In this document: piece by piece, positions 13,390 through 25,677 of the stretch
Layout of the letters: the number at the start of each line of letters is the position of its first letter
Numbering within the stretch: position 1 is the first letter of the stretch
Source: Sipunculus nudus
Taxonomy: Eukaryota > Annelida > Sipuncula > Golfingiida > Sipunculidae
DNA length: 64,000 bases
Direction: 5' to 3'
Assembly: GCA_026874595.1 (NCBI GenBank)
Contig: CM049309.1
Location: forward strand, 96,618,723-96,682,722
Notes under the pieces: model-generated
Databases searched by the model: none
The model's input: the letters and a program-made list of their open reading frames with translations, nothing else
What the model was told of the DNA's origin: nothing
Position numbers and translations under genes: made by a program

Positions 13390-14540
13390 TGTTGCATATT
13401 AGCATGGATGTCTGCAGCCAAATTGTGTATGTAGGTTGCCCCCCCACCACAAAATCCAGAAAGCCGTCCAAGTTGTATACATATGCAAAATTTAAGGCAG
13501 ATAGGTCAAACCACTACATGTAAATGAGTGATTTTAGCCCGTGGCAGACAAACAGATGGACACTGAGCAAAAATGGTTGCAGGTGACGCCACCAGTTTTG
13601 CGTATGATAAAGAGCTATGTGAGATCTATACACATGCAAAAATTTTGGCCCAATCAGTCAAACGGTTCCCGAGATATGAGCTTGGATGTCTGCAGCGTAA
13701 ACGTGAATGTAGGTGGCGCCACCTGTCATAAAATCAGAAAAGCTATCCAGGATGTATACGCATGCCGAATTTCAGGTGAATTAGTCAAGTCACTGCAGAG
13801 ATATGAGTGATTTTAACCCAAGGCAGACGAACAGATGGACACTGTGCAAACATGGTTGCAGGTGGCGCCACCATTTTTTGTGTATGTTAAATAAAGCTCT
13901 CCAAGGGCTTCATTTGTGCAAAAAAATTTTCCTGATTGGTCGAATGGTTCCCGAGATATGAGCTTGGATGTCTGCAGCGTAAACATGAATGTAGGTGGTG
14001 CCACCTGTCATAAAATCAGAAAAGCTTTCCAGGATGTTTACGCATGCCAAATTTCAGGTGAATTAGTCAAGTCACTGCAGAGATATGAGTGATTTTAACC
14101 CAAGGCAGACGAACAGATGGACACTGTGCAAACATGGTTGCAGGTGGCGCCACCATTTTAGTGTATGTTATAAAGCTCTCCAAGGGCTACATTTGTGCAA
14201 AAAAATTTTCCTGATCGGTCGAACGGTTCCCGAGATATGAGCTTGGATGTCTGCAGCGTAAACGTGAATGTAGGTGGCGCCACCTGTCATAAAATCAGAA
14301 AACCTATCCAGGATGTTAACGCATGCCTGAATTTCAGGTGAATTAGTCAAGTCACTGCAGAGATATGAGTGATTTTAACCTAAGGCAGACGAACAGATGG
14401 ACACTGTGCAAACATGGTTGCAGGTGGCGCCACCATTTTTTGTGTATGTTATTAAGCTCTCCAAGGGCTACATTTGTGCAAAAAAATTTTCCTGATCGGT
14501 CAAATGGTTCCCGAGATATGTGGGTTTATGTGTGGAAACA
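13390..14540. repeat. ~281-bp satellite inside the DNA transposon (about 4 units)
   Basis: The marker gagatatgagcttggatg begins at 13671, 13953 and 14232, and a diverged gagatatgtgggtttatg at 14513, giving a period of 279-282. Each unit has two GGTGGCGCCACC-type palindromes and the sequence GACGAACAGATGGACACTG. A diverged half unit precedes at 13420-13660. Open frames here are passengers. Confidence 0.88.
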
Positions 14541-15260
14541 GACGCACAAACGGACGCAGAGCACAGAGGAAAGGTCAGAGGTCAAAACAAAATCGGGGCG
14601 CAGCAGTTCACATGTGACCCGAACATAATCCCGGGTTTCGTAAAATTCCGCCCAGTGGTTACGGAGGAGTTCTCCGGACACCTACGCGGCGACGGCATCG
14701 GCGTGCAGCTGAAAACAGTATCCGCAAAACTCTGTTTTGGCGGATACAATTATGAGAAAATGTTCACAAAACTTCTAAGACCTCAGACAGGAGATTCTGT
14801 ACTAATGGTAAAACAAACTCAACATTTCTCTATTAGGTGGTACCATAGGGCCTGCACATTCAGATTTAAAATAATTGTAGCCCACCAGAGACTCACAAGT
14901 AAGCTGTCTTTCATTGATGTATTGTATAGGCTAATGAAACAGATGAAAAACTAATGATATATAGCCTTTGTTGGTGTCTAGCTATACTTTTACATCCTCT
15001 GTTCAACCATTTAATTGTCATGCTGAAAAAGTCGGGGAAGGGAAGCTGGCCACTACATAATCACTAACATTGTGTAAAGATGCATCAACTAATTTGCAAA
15101 CAAACTGAATGGTGCATAAAATTACTTGAGCAAGTGTGAATGGAGAGATGATGGTAGCACATGTAACAGCTAGTACACAAAGGATGACCTATTTACAAGG
15201 GGTATATGCTTTTGCCTACCAGCCTCTGACCAGGCCAGCAGTAGCCCGGATGTAAACAAC
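14541..15260. other. Right part of the DNA transposon, no recognised gene
   Basis: A plus-strand open frame runs 14520-14954 (includes RPQTGDSVLMVKQTQHFSIR) but I recognise no domain. A hairpin GTATCCGC...GCGGATAC lies at about 14718-14747. The rest has no identified feature. Confidence 0.4.
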
Positions 15261-15279
15261 AACGATGCAGTCCCCTATA

Positions 15280-15722
15280 CACCTTGTCAGTTTTGGCCCT
15301 GGTAGTCCCAGAAACAAATTATAATTCAAGATTCCCACTATTGTTGGGCACGAATGCACTACTCCAGTTAATGTGCGACCTTGGACATGTAAAAACTGTT
15401 ATAAGCAAATCTGACTATCCTTGGCAGTTGGCATTTAAAACTATAAGAATGCAAGAAAATGCTTTAATGAGAAACAACAATAAACTCGGCGTTGTAAGGA
15501 ATACTTTCTCGGTTAAACTTGGTAGTAATTGTAGCATAACTGTAAATACACAAGTTACAGATAAGTTAAGTATTTGCAACTGTGTGGTTGCTACACAGAT
15601 GTCAAACAAATCTATGCTACCAAAAGATGTTGAGATTACACCGGTCGTGTCTTACTTCAATTCGACTGAAGACATGCAATTGCCATTACGTATTTAATAT
15701 TTGTCTGAGGCTACTGTAGTAG
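15280..15722 (+). pseudogene. Gypsy 1 protease C-terminal half and linker
   Basis: Begins mid-codon frame after the TATA target duplication and contains PLLLGTNALL, the typical retropepsin C-terminal I/L-L-G motif, then a linker toward reverse transcriptase. A TAA occurs at 15695. Further downstream the frame is interrupted at 15722 by the young LTR retrotransposon; the flanks join in frame (T-V-V | G-P-T) once the element and one GTAG are removed. Confidence 0.8.
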
Positions 15723-16495
15723 TGTTATGGAGTAGGAAAGTGCATATTTATGACTCAACACATATTTCAAGGAATATTTCACATTTCATATTTCACAAAT
15801 ACAAGCTCAGTTTCAGGCATGTCAGACTGAACAATTAATGACTTCCCATAATTGATAACACAGACAACCAGTCATCTGGTCATACACACATATAGGCTTC
15901 TCTCCCAATTTAATCAGAAGTACCCCAAACCATTAAGGTCTATTTTAAGTCTGTACAAACAGAAATAGTGTCACAGAATGACTTATGTGTTTAGTCTTTA
16001 TGAGGGAATGGTAGAACACAATTAAAACATGTTATTTTATGAGACTCCACATGTGTATATAAGCACTGTCCTCCAAATAGGACTTGTAGGTCAGTCTATA
16101 ACTGGATGTATGTCAGGTCAGACTTGGGATTTTCCATAGAACTTTTGTCGAATCAGATCTCACGAAAGTTAGGTAGAACACTTATAACTCTGAAGTAATT
16201 GTGACATACTTTGAGTCATCCAATAAGGTTTAGCTTTTATGACGAAATGCAGAAATATGGATATGTATGTCTCACATGTCACGTGAAAGCTCTGTAACAA
16301 AACTATCTGTAGTGCGCACTGAGAGAGGAGAGTCAGGGAGGCTGGGCGGCTCTCTCAGAGAGAGAGAAGTCCCAGACTGCTTGCTATTGAATAAAGGCTT
16401 CTGTCATCAAATTGGTCTTGGAACATTGTCAGCCACCAACATCAGCAACTGCTTGTGATACAGGTGGGGACATTCCCCACCCCACCTCTGTATCA
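15723..16495 (+). repeat. 5' LTR of the young element
   Basis: Starts TGTTATGG and ends CTGTATCA. Contains TATATAAG near 16056 (candidate TATA box) and AATAAA at 16390-16395 (candidate polyadenylation signal), in the order expected for U3-R-U5. GAGAGAG-rich segment at 16320-16370. Short open frames in it recur identically in the 3' LTR and are not genes. Confidence 0.93.
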
Positions 16496-16498
16496 TTA

Positions 16499-16516
16499 TG
16501 GTGGAGAACCGGGGCA
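16499..16516 (+). other. Candidate primer binding site
   Basis: TGGTGGAGAACCGGGGCA begins three bases after the 5' LTR. TGG is the complement of the CCA end of a tRNA, as expected for a minus-strand primer site. The tRNA was not identified. Confidence 0.55.
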
Positions 16517-19500
16517 TTAACTTCCAGCAAATCAGCGCCAGAAAAACCGACAATGCTGCCAGCTGGAGTGAAGAATGAAGATCCCCCTCCCTCCCCCCTC
16601 TTGCAGCCACAGGTGCCATTGACTGGTCTCCCATCTCACAACTGCATTGGAACTTCAACCTAGATGTCTGGGTCGTTCCACAGTAAATTGTGCAAATTGG
16701 TGATACTGCTTGGTCAAAAATTTTTTTTGTCATATCTGGCTTAAATTTGTAGCACATGTAGGCAGAGATGTCTAATTTCACTAACACATAAAAGCCAAGC
16801 TTAAACAGGAAAGTCTTTTTTGAAAATAACAATTATCCAAAGCTCAGTAAAAGACTTTTTCAACTCCGTCACAGTCATGTTAATTGATCTGAAATACAAA
16901 ATTTAAGTGGATGACACCAGTTAAATAATACAAGACGATGGCAAAATATCAATCCTCTCTTAGAAAATTAAATGTAACTTTGCCTTATGAATTAGACCAA
17001 TGTATTTACAAAAAAGATTAAGAAAATTGCAAACTTTATCAAAAACTATTTTTTTCTTTAGTTCTATTTCTCGGGTGATGACAATTATTCTAATACAAAC
17101 AGATTAAATCATCATTAGCTAAATCAAGATTTCCTTTATTTACATTTATAACAGAAAAATCCTTGCAGATAAATGATTCCCTTGATAATATTTGGCTGAC
17201 AAAGACCACAAGTATTTGTGACGGAGTTGACAGAACAGGCTTTTGACAAGTATACTCTAACATGTGACTTTATAAATCTCTTAATTATTATCATGCACAT
17301 GTCTTCCATAATCAAACATTGCCTTATATAGTATATATTTATTTTATTGACCAGAACTTGATTGTGTCACATACATTGGCTCATATTTAAGTTCTGGCTG
17401 ACAGAAGAAAATCTGTTGTCACATAAGTAAATATTCTCTGCAAACTTATGAAAACAACTTGATTGTATGTTTATAATATTTAAAGTTTACAGTACAGGTA
17501 ATTCAAAATGATTAGACATCCTACAGTTGATTAAAATTTCCTTTTCCTTGTCAGTTTTGGGGTCTGTAGATGTCTTAATTGAAACATTTTAAAAGGCCAT
17601 TGAAATCTCTGTGAGGCGAGACGGGGTAAAAGACCTTAAGATGATATCAGGGCTGCTCTTTGGAGTGTTGCAGTTTCAGTTTTGCCTTCTTTTTGTTGAC
17701 CACTAGAGGACTGGAACTGTCCATCAGCTGCCAAATAAATTCAGTGATGCAAGAAGTTGCAATTATTTATAATCCTAACTAGATAATATATCCAACAAGT
17801 TTGGCACTAGTAAGTCTGGATGTTTCAAAAACAGAGTTACAGGTAGAGCAAAAATTTCTGTTTGTACACATTTACCAGTTCCAAAGTGGAAAACTATTTT
17901 GCTAAAACCAAATTAAAAGGTACAATAAACAATGAGACAGATTATACAGAAACTGAAGAACAATTCCAGGTGCCATGCAGTCATCTTCATCAGTTCCTGC
18001 ATTTGCAAAAAAGATTCTGTTATTATGATGCCACAGTCTTTTGTGGGAACCAGAAGCATCATGTTAGCAAGAGAAGAGGAAATCACACCATTTTTTTTTT
18101 TATTATTTTATGCAGCATGTCTACCATCAAGTGTCACACTATGGATATATGTATAATTAAATCATATTAATGTCCCAGGAGAAAAATATATTATAGCACA
18201 ATAATGGACCAAGTCTGCTGCAACAAGCTAAGCTTTTCCTGCTGGGACAGGATGTTTTAAATGCTGTCAAAATCTAGCAAATGTATTCTAAATGACTTTG
18301 GATATTGTAGTTCAAGGTACAGGCCTGACACTCTTCAGCAGAATGAAATGACTTGAGACCCAGGATTCAAAAGAATATCTTTATTGATTATAAGGAACAT
18401 GGGCTTCAAGAGTGAATGTCCTGTACCATATCTAGCTTCATTTTATTTTTAATTAATTTTATTGCCAATTGCCTATGCTGTTAAAAATGAAAGTATTCAG
18501 AACTTTCATAAATAGCAGTGGATGTATCAGTTGAGAATACCAAAATGCAGTGATTTTTCTGCAGGGTAACTGTATTTCATTAGTTAGCCAGTTCATAAAT
18601 CATAAATATTGCCTGGAACTAAATAAATTGAATATAAATTAAGCTTACACATGAAATATAGTTGAAATCTAATGGAATATTCAATATATTAATGTATCTA
18701 ATAATGGTAAAAGCTTTGTTAAGTAATCAGTACTCAAAATACAGACATGTCAACTTCGTCACGTGACGGAGTTGACTGTGATGGAGTTGACAATTGGTTG
18801 ATCTTTAATTTATAATTTTTTTTTATAACCACGTTATAAGCCAGTTATGGAAGATTTTAAACAAAAAACACATGTTTTCCTTGAACATAATAAGATTTTA
18901 CCCATTTATCTATTTATGAGGGTGAAAAAGCTGTGATGGAGTTGACATGTTAATTTTCCACCCTCCAGGATGAAGACATAAAGGGCTCCACTTCTTATAC
19001 TTGATACATGTAATGTATAAAACAGTGTTTCATGGATAAAGTATGTCCATGCAACATTTTATATTTGGCTTTGTATAGATATACATATGTAATTGTCAAT
19101 TTGCTTGGATATAATTCTTTTTGTGACGGAGTTGACATAAAACTTGGGGACAGATCAGAAATGCTCACAAAAAAAAGTCAGTGGCAACAATTGCTTTAAG
19201 CAACCATGGGATCTGAACACCTTATTGTGTACTTGAATTTAGCTAATTAAGGTAATGAATGAATTCTTTATCTACTCTTCCAAATGACCTGATATATAAG
19301 CTCCTGGCTCTGGGGACATGATATTTGTCTGACAGTGCATATATTGGGACAGGCCTGCACAAGTAATAATCCATCCTTTATTGTCTCATTTTTGATGGAT
19401 GGAGAACCCATGCCAAGGTATTTAACTATATGTATTTGTGTAAAACCTTTAACTACTTGCTGATAACTAAATGAGGAGAGACCAGATAAATAGGTAATTG

Positions 19501-22154
19501 CTCATTTTACTGCGGAATGACCCGTCTACAGCATCACAGTCTAACATCAAGAATGTCCACTCTGCTGCTGAAGGTATCAAACTTTGCTAAGAACTCTCTC
19601 TTCAAACTTAAACTTGGCTGCAGTTTTCTCAGTGCTCTGCTTGAGAAGATCAAAGACTCTCTCTGTATCTTTAAACCAAAAGGACACTGTAAATCAGTGC
19701 AATGCTTTAACTGTGACTTCAAGTTGCAAAAATGACATTTTTCGCTAAAACAAGTGCTGTGTAATCTCAACCAGGGATCATCATTGTTCCTGACCAGCCA
19801 CATAAAAAAAATCAATATCGGGACAAGCCAGCTTTGGGCCTATGTCAACAATACTACTGGTCATACCACGTGCACTGTGTTTTTTCTGACAACAAGTCCT
19901 CGCTATGTTCCTGCAACTACTAGAAGCAGATTTGCCATTCTACCGCTATCTTCTGCATCACCTTCCATACCATGACTTCAGAAAGAAAAAAGAAGCCCAG
20001 TCAGCAGAAAAGACCACAGAAGACCCAAAGAAGACATGATTTCCTGAGGTAATGAAAACTAAACCAGAGACTCTGAATTTTAAATACCCAATGTAAAATT
20101 TGTGGCATATTTCATAATATTTTGCATGTATATGTTGTAAACAAAAAAAAAATGTATGTTGTATTCTATAACTTTCTCTTATTGCTATGTCATAGTTGTA
20201 ATATGATATAATTTATTGTCTCTGTCTAATTGATAGGTTAGGAATAGGCTTAAAAAAACACATTTAACAGTGTAGAACTGTCAATGTTAGATTTGATCAA
20301 GTTATGTCTATCTCATATGTTTATATGAAATGTCACAAATGACTACATTGATTTACATTCAGGAATACCTAGAGTAGAGCAATATGCAAAACCATCAGCA
20401 TGTTAGCATTCATTTATATTGAGAAATTCTCATGTGTTGTTCCATACCAAATCAGAGGTATCGAAATGCTCTCCTGGCTATAACTTTAATGGAATGGTAG
20501 CACATTGTGTAACCAAAGCACAATGCGATGCTTATTTTCAATTGTTACAGTTTGGTCCTCAAACACGGGTTCATTGGAAGCCCCCCAATATATAGGGATT
20601 TGGACAAACTGGGGAGTGTGATGACTCCAAAAATCAATAATGCACTGACCTGTGGTCACATTATTGCCTCAAACAAGGGTTTGATTTGGTTAACCTCATT
20701 AATCGCTGGACATGCCAGGCAAGATATGTAGGTTAACACAGGAATTCTTCTCATAGGAATTCACATTTATGCGTACTATGACAGACATGTTACGTAAGCA
20801 AATGCATTCTGGTCACTGCATTCATGATACTGATAACCCATTAACCAAGATGTGGGGTGACAAGGATTTCGATCATTAACATTTATCATATGCTTTAAAT
20901 CACCACTCTGCAGATGTATGTTTGATCTTACACATAAATAGCTATAGCAATAAAATTACCATCAAAATCCATATGGTCTAGATCGATGCATGCAACTGTC
21001 AGGGATTTATTTTCCTTTATCATTACATTTTCACACATATTTCGCCTTGTTCATGCACAAAAATTGGTAATCAATGGGAATATATGTACAACATTCCTCT
21101 GTCGTTAGGAGTGACATCATTCTGTCATGTACTTGTACACTGGTAAGGTTCACCAGTTGTGTTTTGCTAAAGGAGTAGCAAATCAACCTTCCATTATTCA
21201 CAATTCAACTTGTCCCAATGGCAAGTATGAAAGCCAAGATGTATTTTGCATCATTGGTACTGATCAACACACAGAGCAGATTGTCATGTACCTATGTATA
21301 TGTTAAACTCTTAGGCAGACGAGTATATACACTTTGTCAGATTAGGAATTCATTATCCATTTCTCAATGGAAATATTTTGATTAGCTACAGGTATAGACT
21401 AATGTCAGGCATTGCTAGCAAATCGCTTGTCATTTTTTTAAATGCACATGACTGTTTGACAGAACATCTTTATGTAACATCACTTACTGTATGTTCAAAT
21501 GGTTCACATACTTTGACTTATTCCATTGCTTATTCAGTATGCACAGTACTTGTATAATCTGTGTATGATGCTATAATCATATCTATTAAGATATTTATTT
21601 ATTGATTCTACTTAGATGCTGTCATACATATATAATCTGCTGCTGTACTGCTTATATTAGGATGTCAAATAATGTCATCATAGTTGCGATGTTGTTCCTG
21701 ATTCCTTATAAATCAGCATTTTATCTTCTAGATATTGTTTAGGATTGTCAATTCACAAAATAAATTCTGTCTGTCTTTAGAATATATGTGTAGCTATATA
21801 TTTATATATGTCATTTCTCAGCTTATTTAGGTTAGCTTAAGCATTGTCGTTGTACTACTACAAAAATTTCCAATAGGCACTTCCTCAAATTTCCTCTACA
21901 CTGTTACATCTGGAAATGTGACATGTTCATGTAATCAACATCTATCTTGATATGTGTAATTCCATCTCACACATCAGTCCTGAAACACTTTACTCTCTAC
22001 AGACATATATCCAACACACTGTCACTAGTGCCAGCAAGTTCATTCACATAATGTATTTCTGTCATCTGTATCCCAGTTATATTTCTTGCAATAACTAATT
22101 TTTCTCCGACTCAGCCAATGAGGCCGGAGCCTCATTCTGAATACCAGAGGGATA
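16517..22154 (+). other. Interior of the young LTR element, non-coding
   Basis: No retroviral-type domain in any frame. The motif GTGACGGAGTTGAC or GTGATGGAGTTGAC recurs at about 17219, 18770, 18780, 18935 and 19122, and inverted at 16862. A transcript-like stretch at 19530-20050 has higher GC and short open frames but nothing recognisable. A purine-rich GAGGCCGGAG...CAGAGGGATA precedes the 3' LTR. Confidence 0.6.
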
Positions 22155-22926
22155 TGTTATGGAGTAGGAAAGTGCATATTTATGACTCAACACATATTTC
22201 AAGGAATATTTCACATTTCATATTTCACAAATACAAGCTCAGTTTCAGGCATGTCAGACTGAACAATTAATGACTTCCCATAATTGATAACACAGACAAC
22301 CAGTCATCTGGTCATACACACATATAGGCTTCTCTCCCAATTTAATCAGAAGTACCCCAAACCATTAAGGTCTATTTTAAGTCTGTACAAACAGAAATAG
22401 TGTCACAGAATGACTTATGTGTTTAGTCTTTAGAGGGAATGGTAGAACACAATTAAAACATGTTATTTTATGAGACTCCACATGTGTATATAAGCACTGT
22501 CCTCCAAATAGGACTTGTAGGTCAGTCTATAACTGGATGTATGTCAGGTCAGACTTGGGATTTTCCATAGAACTTTTGTCGAATCAGATCTCACGAAAGT
22601 TAGGTAGAACACTTATAACTCTGAAGTAATTGTGACATACTTTGAGTCATCCAATAAGGTTTAGCTTTTATGACGAAATGCAGAAATATGGATATGTATG
22701 TCTCACATGTCACGTGAAAGCTCTGTAACAAAACTATCTGTAGTGCGCACTGAGAGAGGAGAGTCAGGGAGGCTGGGCGGCTCTCTCAGAGAGAGAGAAG
22801 TCCCAGACTGCTTGCTATTGAATAAAGGCTTCTGTCATCAAATTGGTCTTGGAACATTGTCAGCCACCAACATCAGCAATTGCTTGTGATACAGGTGGGG
22901 ACATTCCCCACCCCACCTCTGTATCA
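22155..22926 (+). repeat. 3' LTR of the young element
   Basis: Near-identical copy of 15723-16495, with the same TATATAAG and AATAAA (22821-22826) elements. Followed by GTAG and the resumed Gypsy 1 sequence. Confidence 0.93.
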
Positions 22927-22930
22927 GTAG

Positions 22931-24537
22931 GACCAACCCGAGCTATACTGTGTGCAATTGAACCAGTAGAACTAGCTTAGCTCCCTTCGACTGAGGTAGA
23001 TACGGGTAAAGATTATAGTCAAAAGTAATGATAAACCAGATCAAAGTGATACAGATCAGGGCCAAGGTGATCAAGACTTTTTGTCAAAATTCAACTTTGA
23101 TACTGATACAATGTCACCTAACTCTTTGAAGAGTATAAAACAGTTACTCCTGAAATGGAAAGATGTGTTTTCACAACATGACCTAGACATAGGGCATACA
23201 ACTTTGACCAAACATAGAAATGAACTGACAGATGAAACACCATTTAAGCAAAATTTCTGATGGATTCCCCTTTCCATGTACAATGAGGTGAAGGTGCATT
23301 TGAAGCAGTTGCTTGACGGGGACATTATTAGGAGGTCATATAGTCCTTTCGCAAGTAACGTTGTACAGGTTAGGAAAAAGGACAACACATTGAGAATGTG
23401 TAGTGACTATGGACAGTTAAACCAACGAACTATCAAAGATTGTTACTCACTGCCCCACATAGATGAACTCTTAGACTGTTTAGCAGGTGCCAAATACGTA
23501 AGTGTATTAGATATGAAAAGTGGTTACCACCAGGTGGAAATAGTTGAGGAACACAAACCAAGGACGGCTTTTATAGTCGGACCACTTGGCTTTTTTTAAA
23601 TGAACCACATGCGTTTGGTCTCTGTAATAGTCCAAGTACATACCAGCTAATGGAGGAATGTTTAGGTACACTTAACCACAATGTTTGTTGTGTCTTTCAA
23701 GATGACACAATAGTGTATTCTAAAACAAAAGAAGAACATTTCAATAGGTTAGAAATGGTGTTTGATACTTTGCGTGAATATAATTTAAAACTAGCACCAA
23801 AGCAATGCAAATTCTTGCAAGAGAAAGTAAAATATTTGGGACACATAGTGTCTGAAAAAGGGGTGGAAACTGACCTGGAAAAGACACAAAAAATTGTAGA
23901 ATGGCCAATCCCCACTAATATTGATGAAGTCCGTAAATTTCTTGGATTTTCCGGGTATTATCAGAAATATGTACCTCACTATTTAAAGATAGCCCAACCT
24001 TTGAACGACCTTCTAGTAGGCTTAGACCAAACAGCCAAAAAGAAGAAAGGCTGTGCCACATCAACTCCACAGTTTGCGTGGGGTAAAGAACAACAACTCT
24101 TTTGATCAATTTAAAGAACTACTCACTCAGCCCCCAATCTTAGGTTATGCAATACCAGGGCAACCATACACCTTGCATATTGATGCAAGTACAAAAGGAC
24201 TTTGTGCAGTGCTCTATCAGAAACAGGGAGATGCAACGAAAGTCATTGCATTCACCAGTAGAGGTCTCTCATGTTCAGAGAAGAATTATAGTGCCCATAA
24301 GCTTGAGTTTCTAGCCCTGAAATGGGCTATAGTTGACAAATTTCATGATTATCTTTATGGCACCCCTTTTAGGACACATACTGACAATAATCCACTCATT
24401 TACGTGTTGACCAGCACTAAATTAGATGCAACTGGCCATAGGTGGCTTGCAGCATTGTCTACTCACAACTTTGACATAAAGTACCGCCCGGGACTTGTAG
24501 CGGTTGAGGTTGAAGCCCTATCTGTTGTGTAATAGGA
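22931..24537 (+). pseudogene. Gypsy 1 reverse transcriptase and RNase H
   Basis: RT begins with the approach typical of Gypsy (DETPFKQNF, then TGA at 23258), then LDMKSGYHQVEI and, after frameshifts at the T-run near 23590, the catalytic box as V-F-Q-D-D (23695-23706) where Y-x-D-D is usual. The block KYLGHIVSEKGVETD follows. RNase H (24100-24535) has LHIDASTKGLCAVL with the catalytic Asp and THTDNNPL. The last motif is degenerate (YRPGLVAVEVEALS; usually ends in A-D-A-L-S-R). It ends where Gypsy 2 begins. Confidence 0.87.
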
Positions 24538-24540
24538 CTT

Positions 24541-24661
24541 TGTGGAACAGCCCCGCTAGTAACGTGTGCACAGGTTGGTGCTACGTCACCACTTTCTGAA
24601 TAAAGCAGTGTTCATGGCACGACGTGTCTGTGGATTTTTGACATGGTGGCAGCGGGTTTTT
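24541..24661 (+). other. Gypsy 2 LTR remnant and primer binding site
   Basis: TGTGGAACAGCCCCGC... includes AATAAA (24599-24604) and ends TTTTTGACA at 24643, directly followed by TGGTGGCAGCGGGTTTTT, the classical invertebrate Gypsy primer site layout. It likely represents an R-U5 or short LTR; the 5' limit is set by the end of Gypsy 1 coding sequence. Confidence 0.7.
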
Positions 24662-24720
24662 AACCCATAGACATTTTTGAACGGACTTTTGACCTGTCAG
24701 TTTATTGACGAGGTATCAGG

Positions 24721-25392
24721 ATGACTTGCAGAATCGTGTGGGCATCTGATTACATGACCATGCCTGGATTTCAGCCGCCAGTGTGCTTTGATTTCCAGCA
24801 TCCGGAGAACTGGCCTGAATGGAAACAGCGTGTTAGCCGTTTTTGGATACCAACTAAACTTCATAAAGATGAGGGTGAAATACAAGTAAGTACCCTGATA
24901 TATGCCATGGGAAAGGATGCTAAACGTGTTTTCAATACATTAATGTGGGATTCAGCAGAGGATCAGAACAAATACGACGTTGTTGTTCGTAAATTGGATG
25001 ACTATTTTGTGCCTAAACGCAATGTACTTCATCAGCATGCATTGTTTTATCAATGTGTTCAGCGGCCCGGCCAGACAGTCGAGGCGTTTGTTAGACATTT
25101 GTATGAACTGGCCAAGTCGTGTGAATTCGGTCCTAACAGAGACGAAAATATTAGAGATCGCATAGTTATTGGAATAAATGACAAGCAGCTCTCACAAGAA
25201 CTACAGATAAAATCTGATCTCAGTTTGGAAGTAGCAGTACAGTTGTGTAGACAGTCAGAGTTAGTCAAGGCTCAGATAGGAGAACAAGCAGCAGCTGTTG
25301 CCCTTGATGATATCAGTTCAGCCAACAGAGAACACCATTCTGATGCTGCTAGTTTCAATAAACGTCGGGGAGGTCATCATAATCGTGGTTGA
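24721..25392 (+). pseudogene. Gypsy 2 gag (capsid part)
   Basis: 223-codon open frame containing FDFQHPENWPEWKQRVSRFW and FVRHLYELAKSCEFG, the retrotransposon gag/capsid fold region typical of K02A2.6-like elements: a helical structural protein that packages RNA. It ends at TGA (25390-25392) in an RGG-like tract (HHNRG*GQGH), where CGA would keep the frame. The same frame continues into the zinc knuckles, so this is a point-mutated gag, not a full-length product. Confidence 0.85.
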
Positions 25393-25677
25393 GGTCAAGG
25401 TCATGCTAAATCAAGTAGTAACACTAGTTACAAAGCAACTAAACAGGAACATGTAACCTGTGGTAGATGTAACAAATTTCATGCTAAAGATGCCAGGTGC
25501 CCTGCCAGATATGCCAGATGTAACAAATGTCACAGAATAGGGCATTATGCAGTGGTTTGTAAGACCAAGTCCGTACAAGAGGTGGTTGTACCTGACGCTG
25601 ACAACAATCCTAAATTCTTGGGCACTGTTTCTGAAGGTGAAGAAAGTACTGTTGACACTGACTGGAGAGTATGACTT
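25393..25677 (+). pseudogene. Gypsy 2 gag zinc-knuckle region
   Basis: The same frame as gag continues with CGRCNKFHAKDARC and CNKCHRIGHYAVVC. The second is a CCHC box (C-x2-C-x4-H-x4-C); the first has C-x2-C-x3-H-x5-C spacing. These bind genomic RNA in the particle. The frame meets TGA at 25672. Confidence 0.8.

Larger units (their letters stand above)
11526..15275. mobile_element. TIR DNA transposon inserted in Gypsy 1 protease
   Basis: A 3,750-bp segment starting GGGGACTGCATCG and ending with its inverse CGATGCAGTCCCC, flanked on both sides by TATA (11522-11525, 15276-15279). Inner terminal similarity continues imperfectly: GCTGGTAGGCAAAA at 11578-11591 matches the inverse of TTTTGCCTACCAGC near 15210-15223. 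Removal with one TATA restores the retropepsin reading frame, which fixes a 4-bp target duplication. No intact transposase. A short N-terminal THAP-like remnant lies at 11717. The superfamily is undetermined. Confidence 0.85.
15723..22926 (+). mobile_element. Young non-autonomous LTR retrotransposon
   Basis: Two direct LTRs (773 and 772 bp) enclose 5.66 kb. The LTRs differ by about one substitution (near 16448/22880) and one 1-bp indel (near 16002/22433) by eye. The element is flanked by GTAG (15719-15722 and 22927-22930); AGTAG if one base shared with the LTR end is counted. No gag, protease, RT or integrase is detectable in the interior, so it must have been mobilised in trans. Inserted in Gypsy 1 between protease and RT. 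Confidence 0.93.

Noticed and set aside
13541-14628. Several ORFs with related peptides
   Set aside because: Periodic with the ~281-bp satellite in the DNA transposon.
16267-16458. 63-codon ORF repeated at 22698
   Set aside because: Identical because it lies in both LTRs of one element; no protein features.
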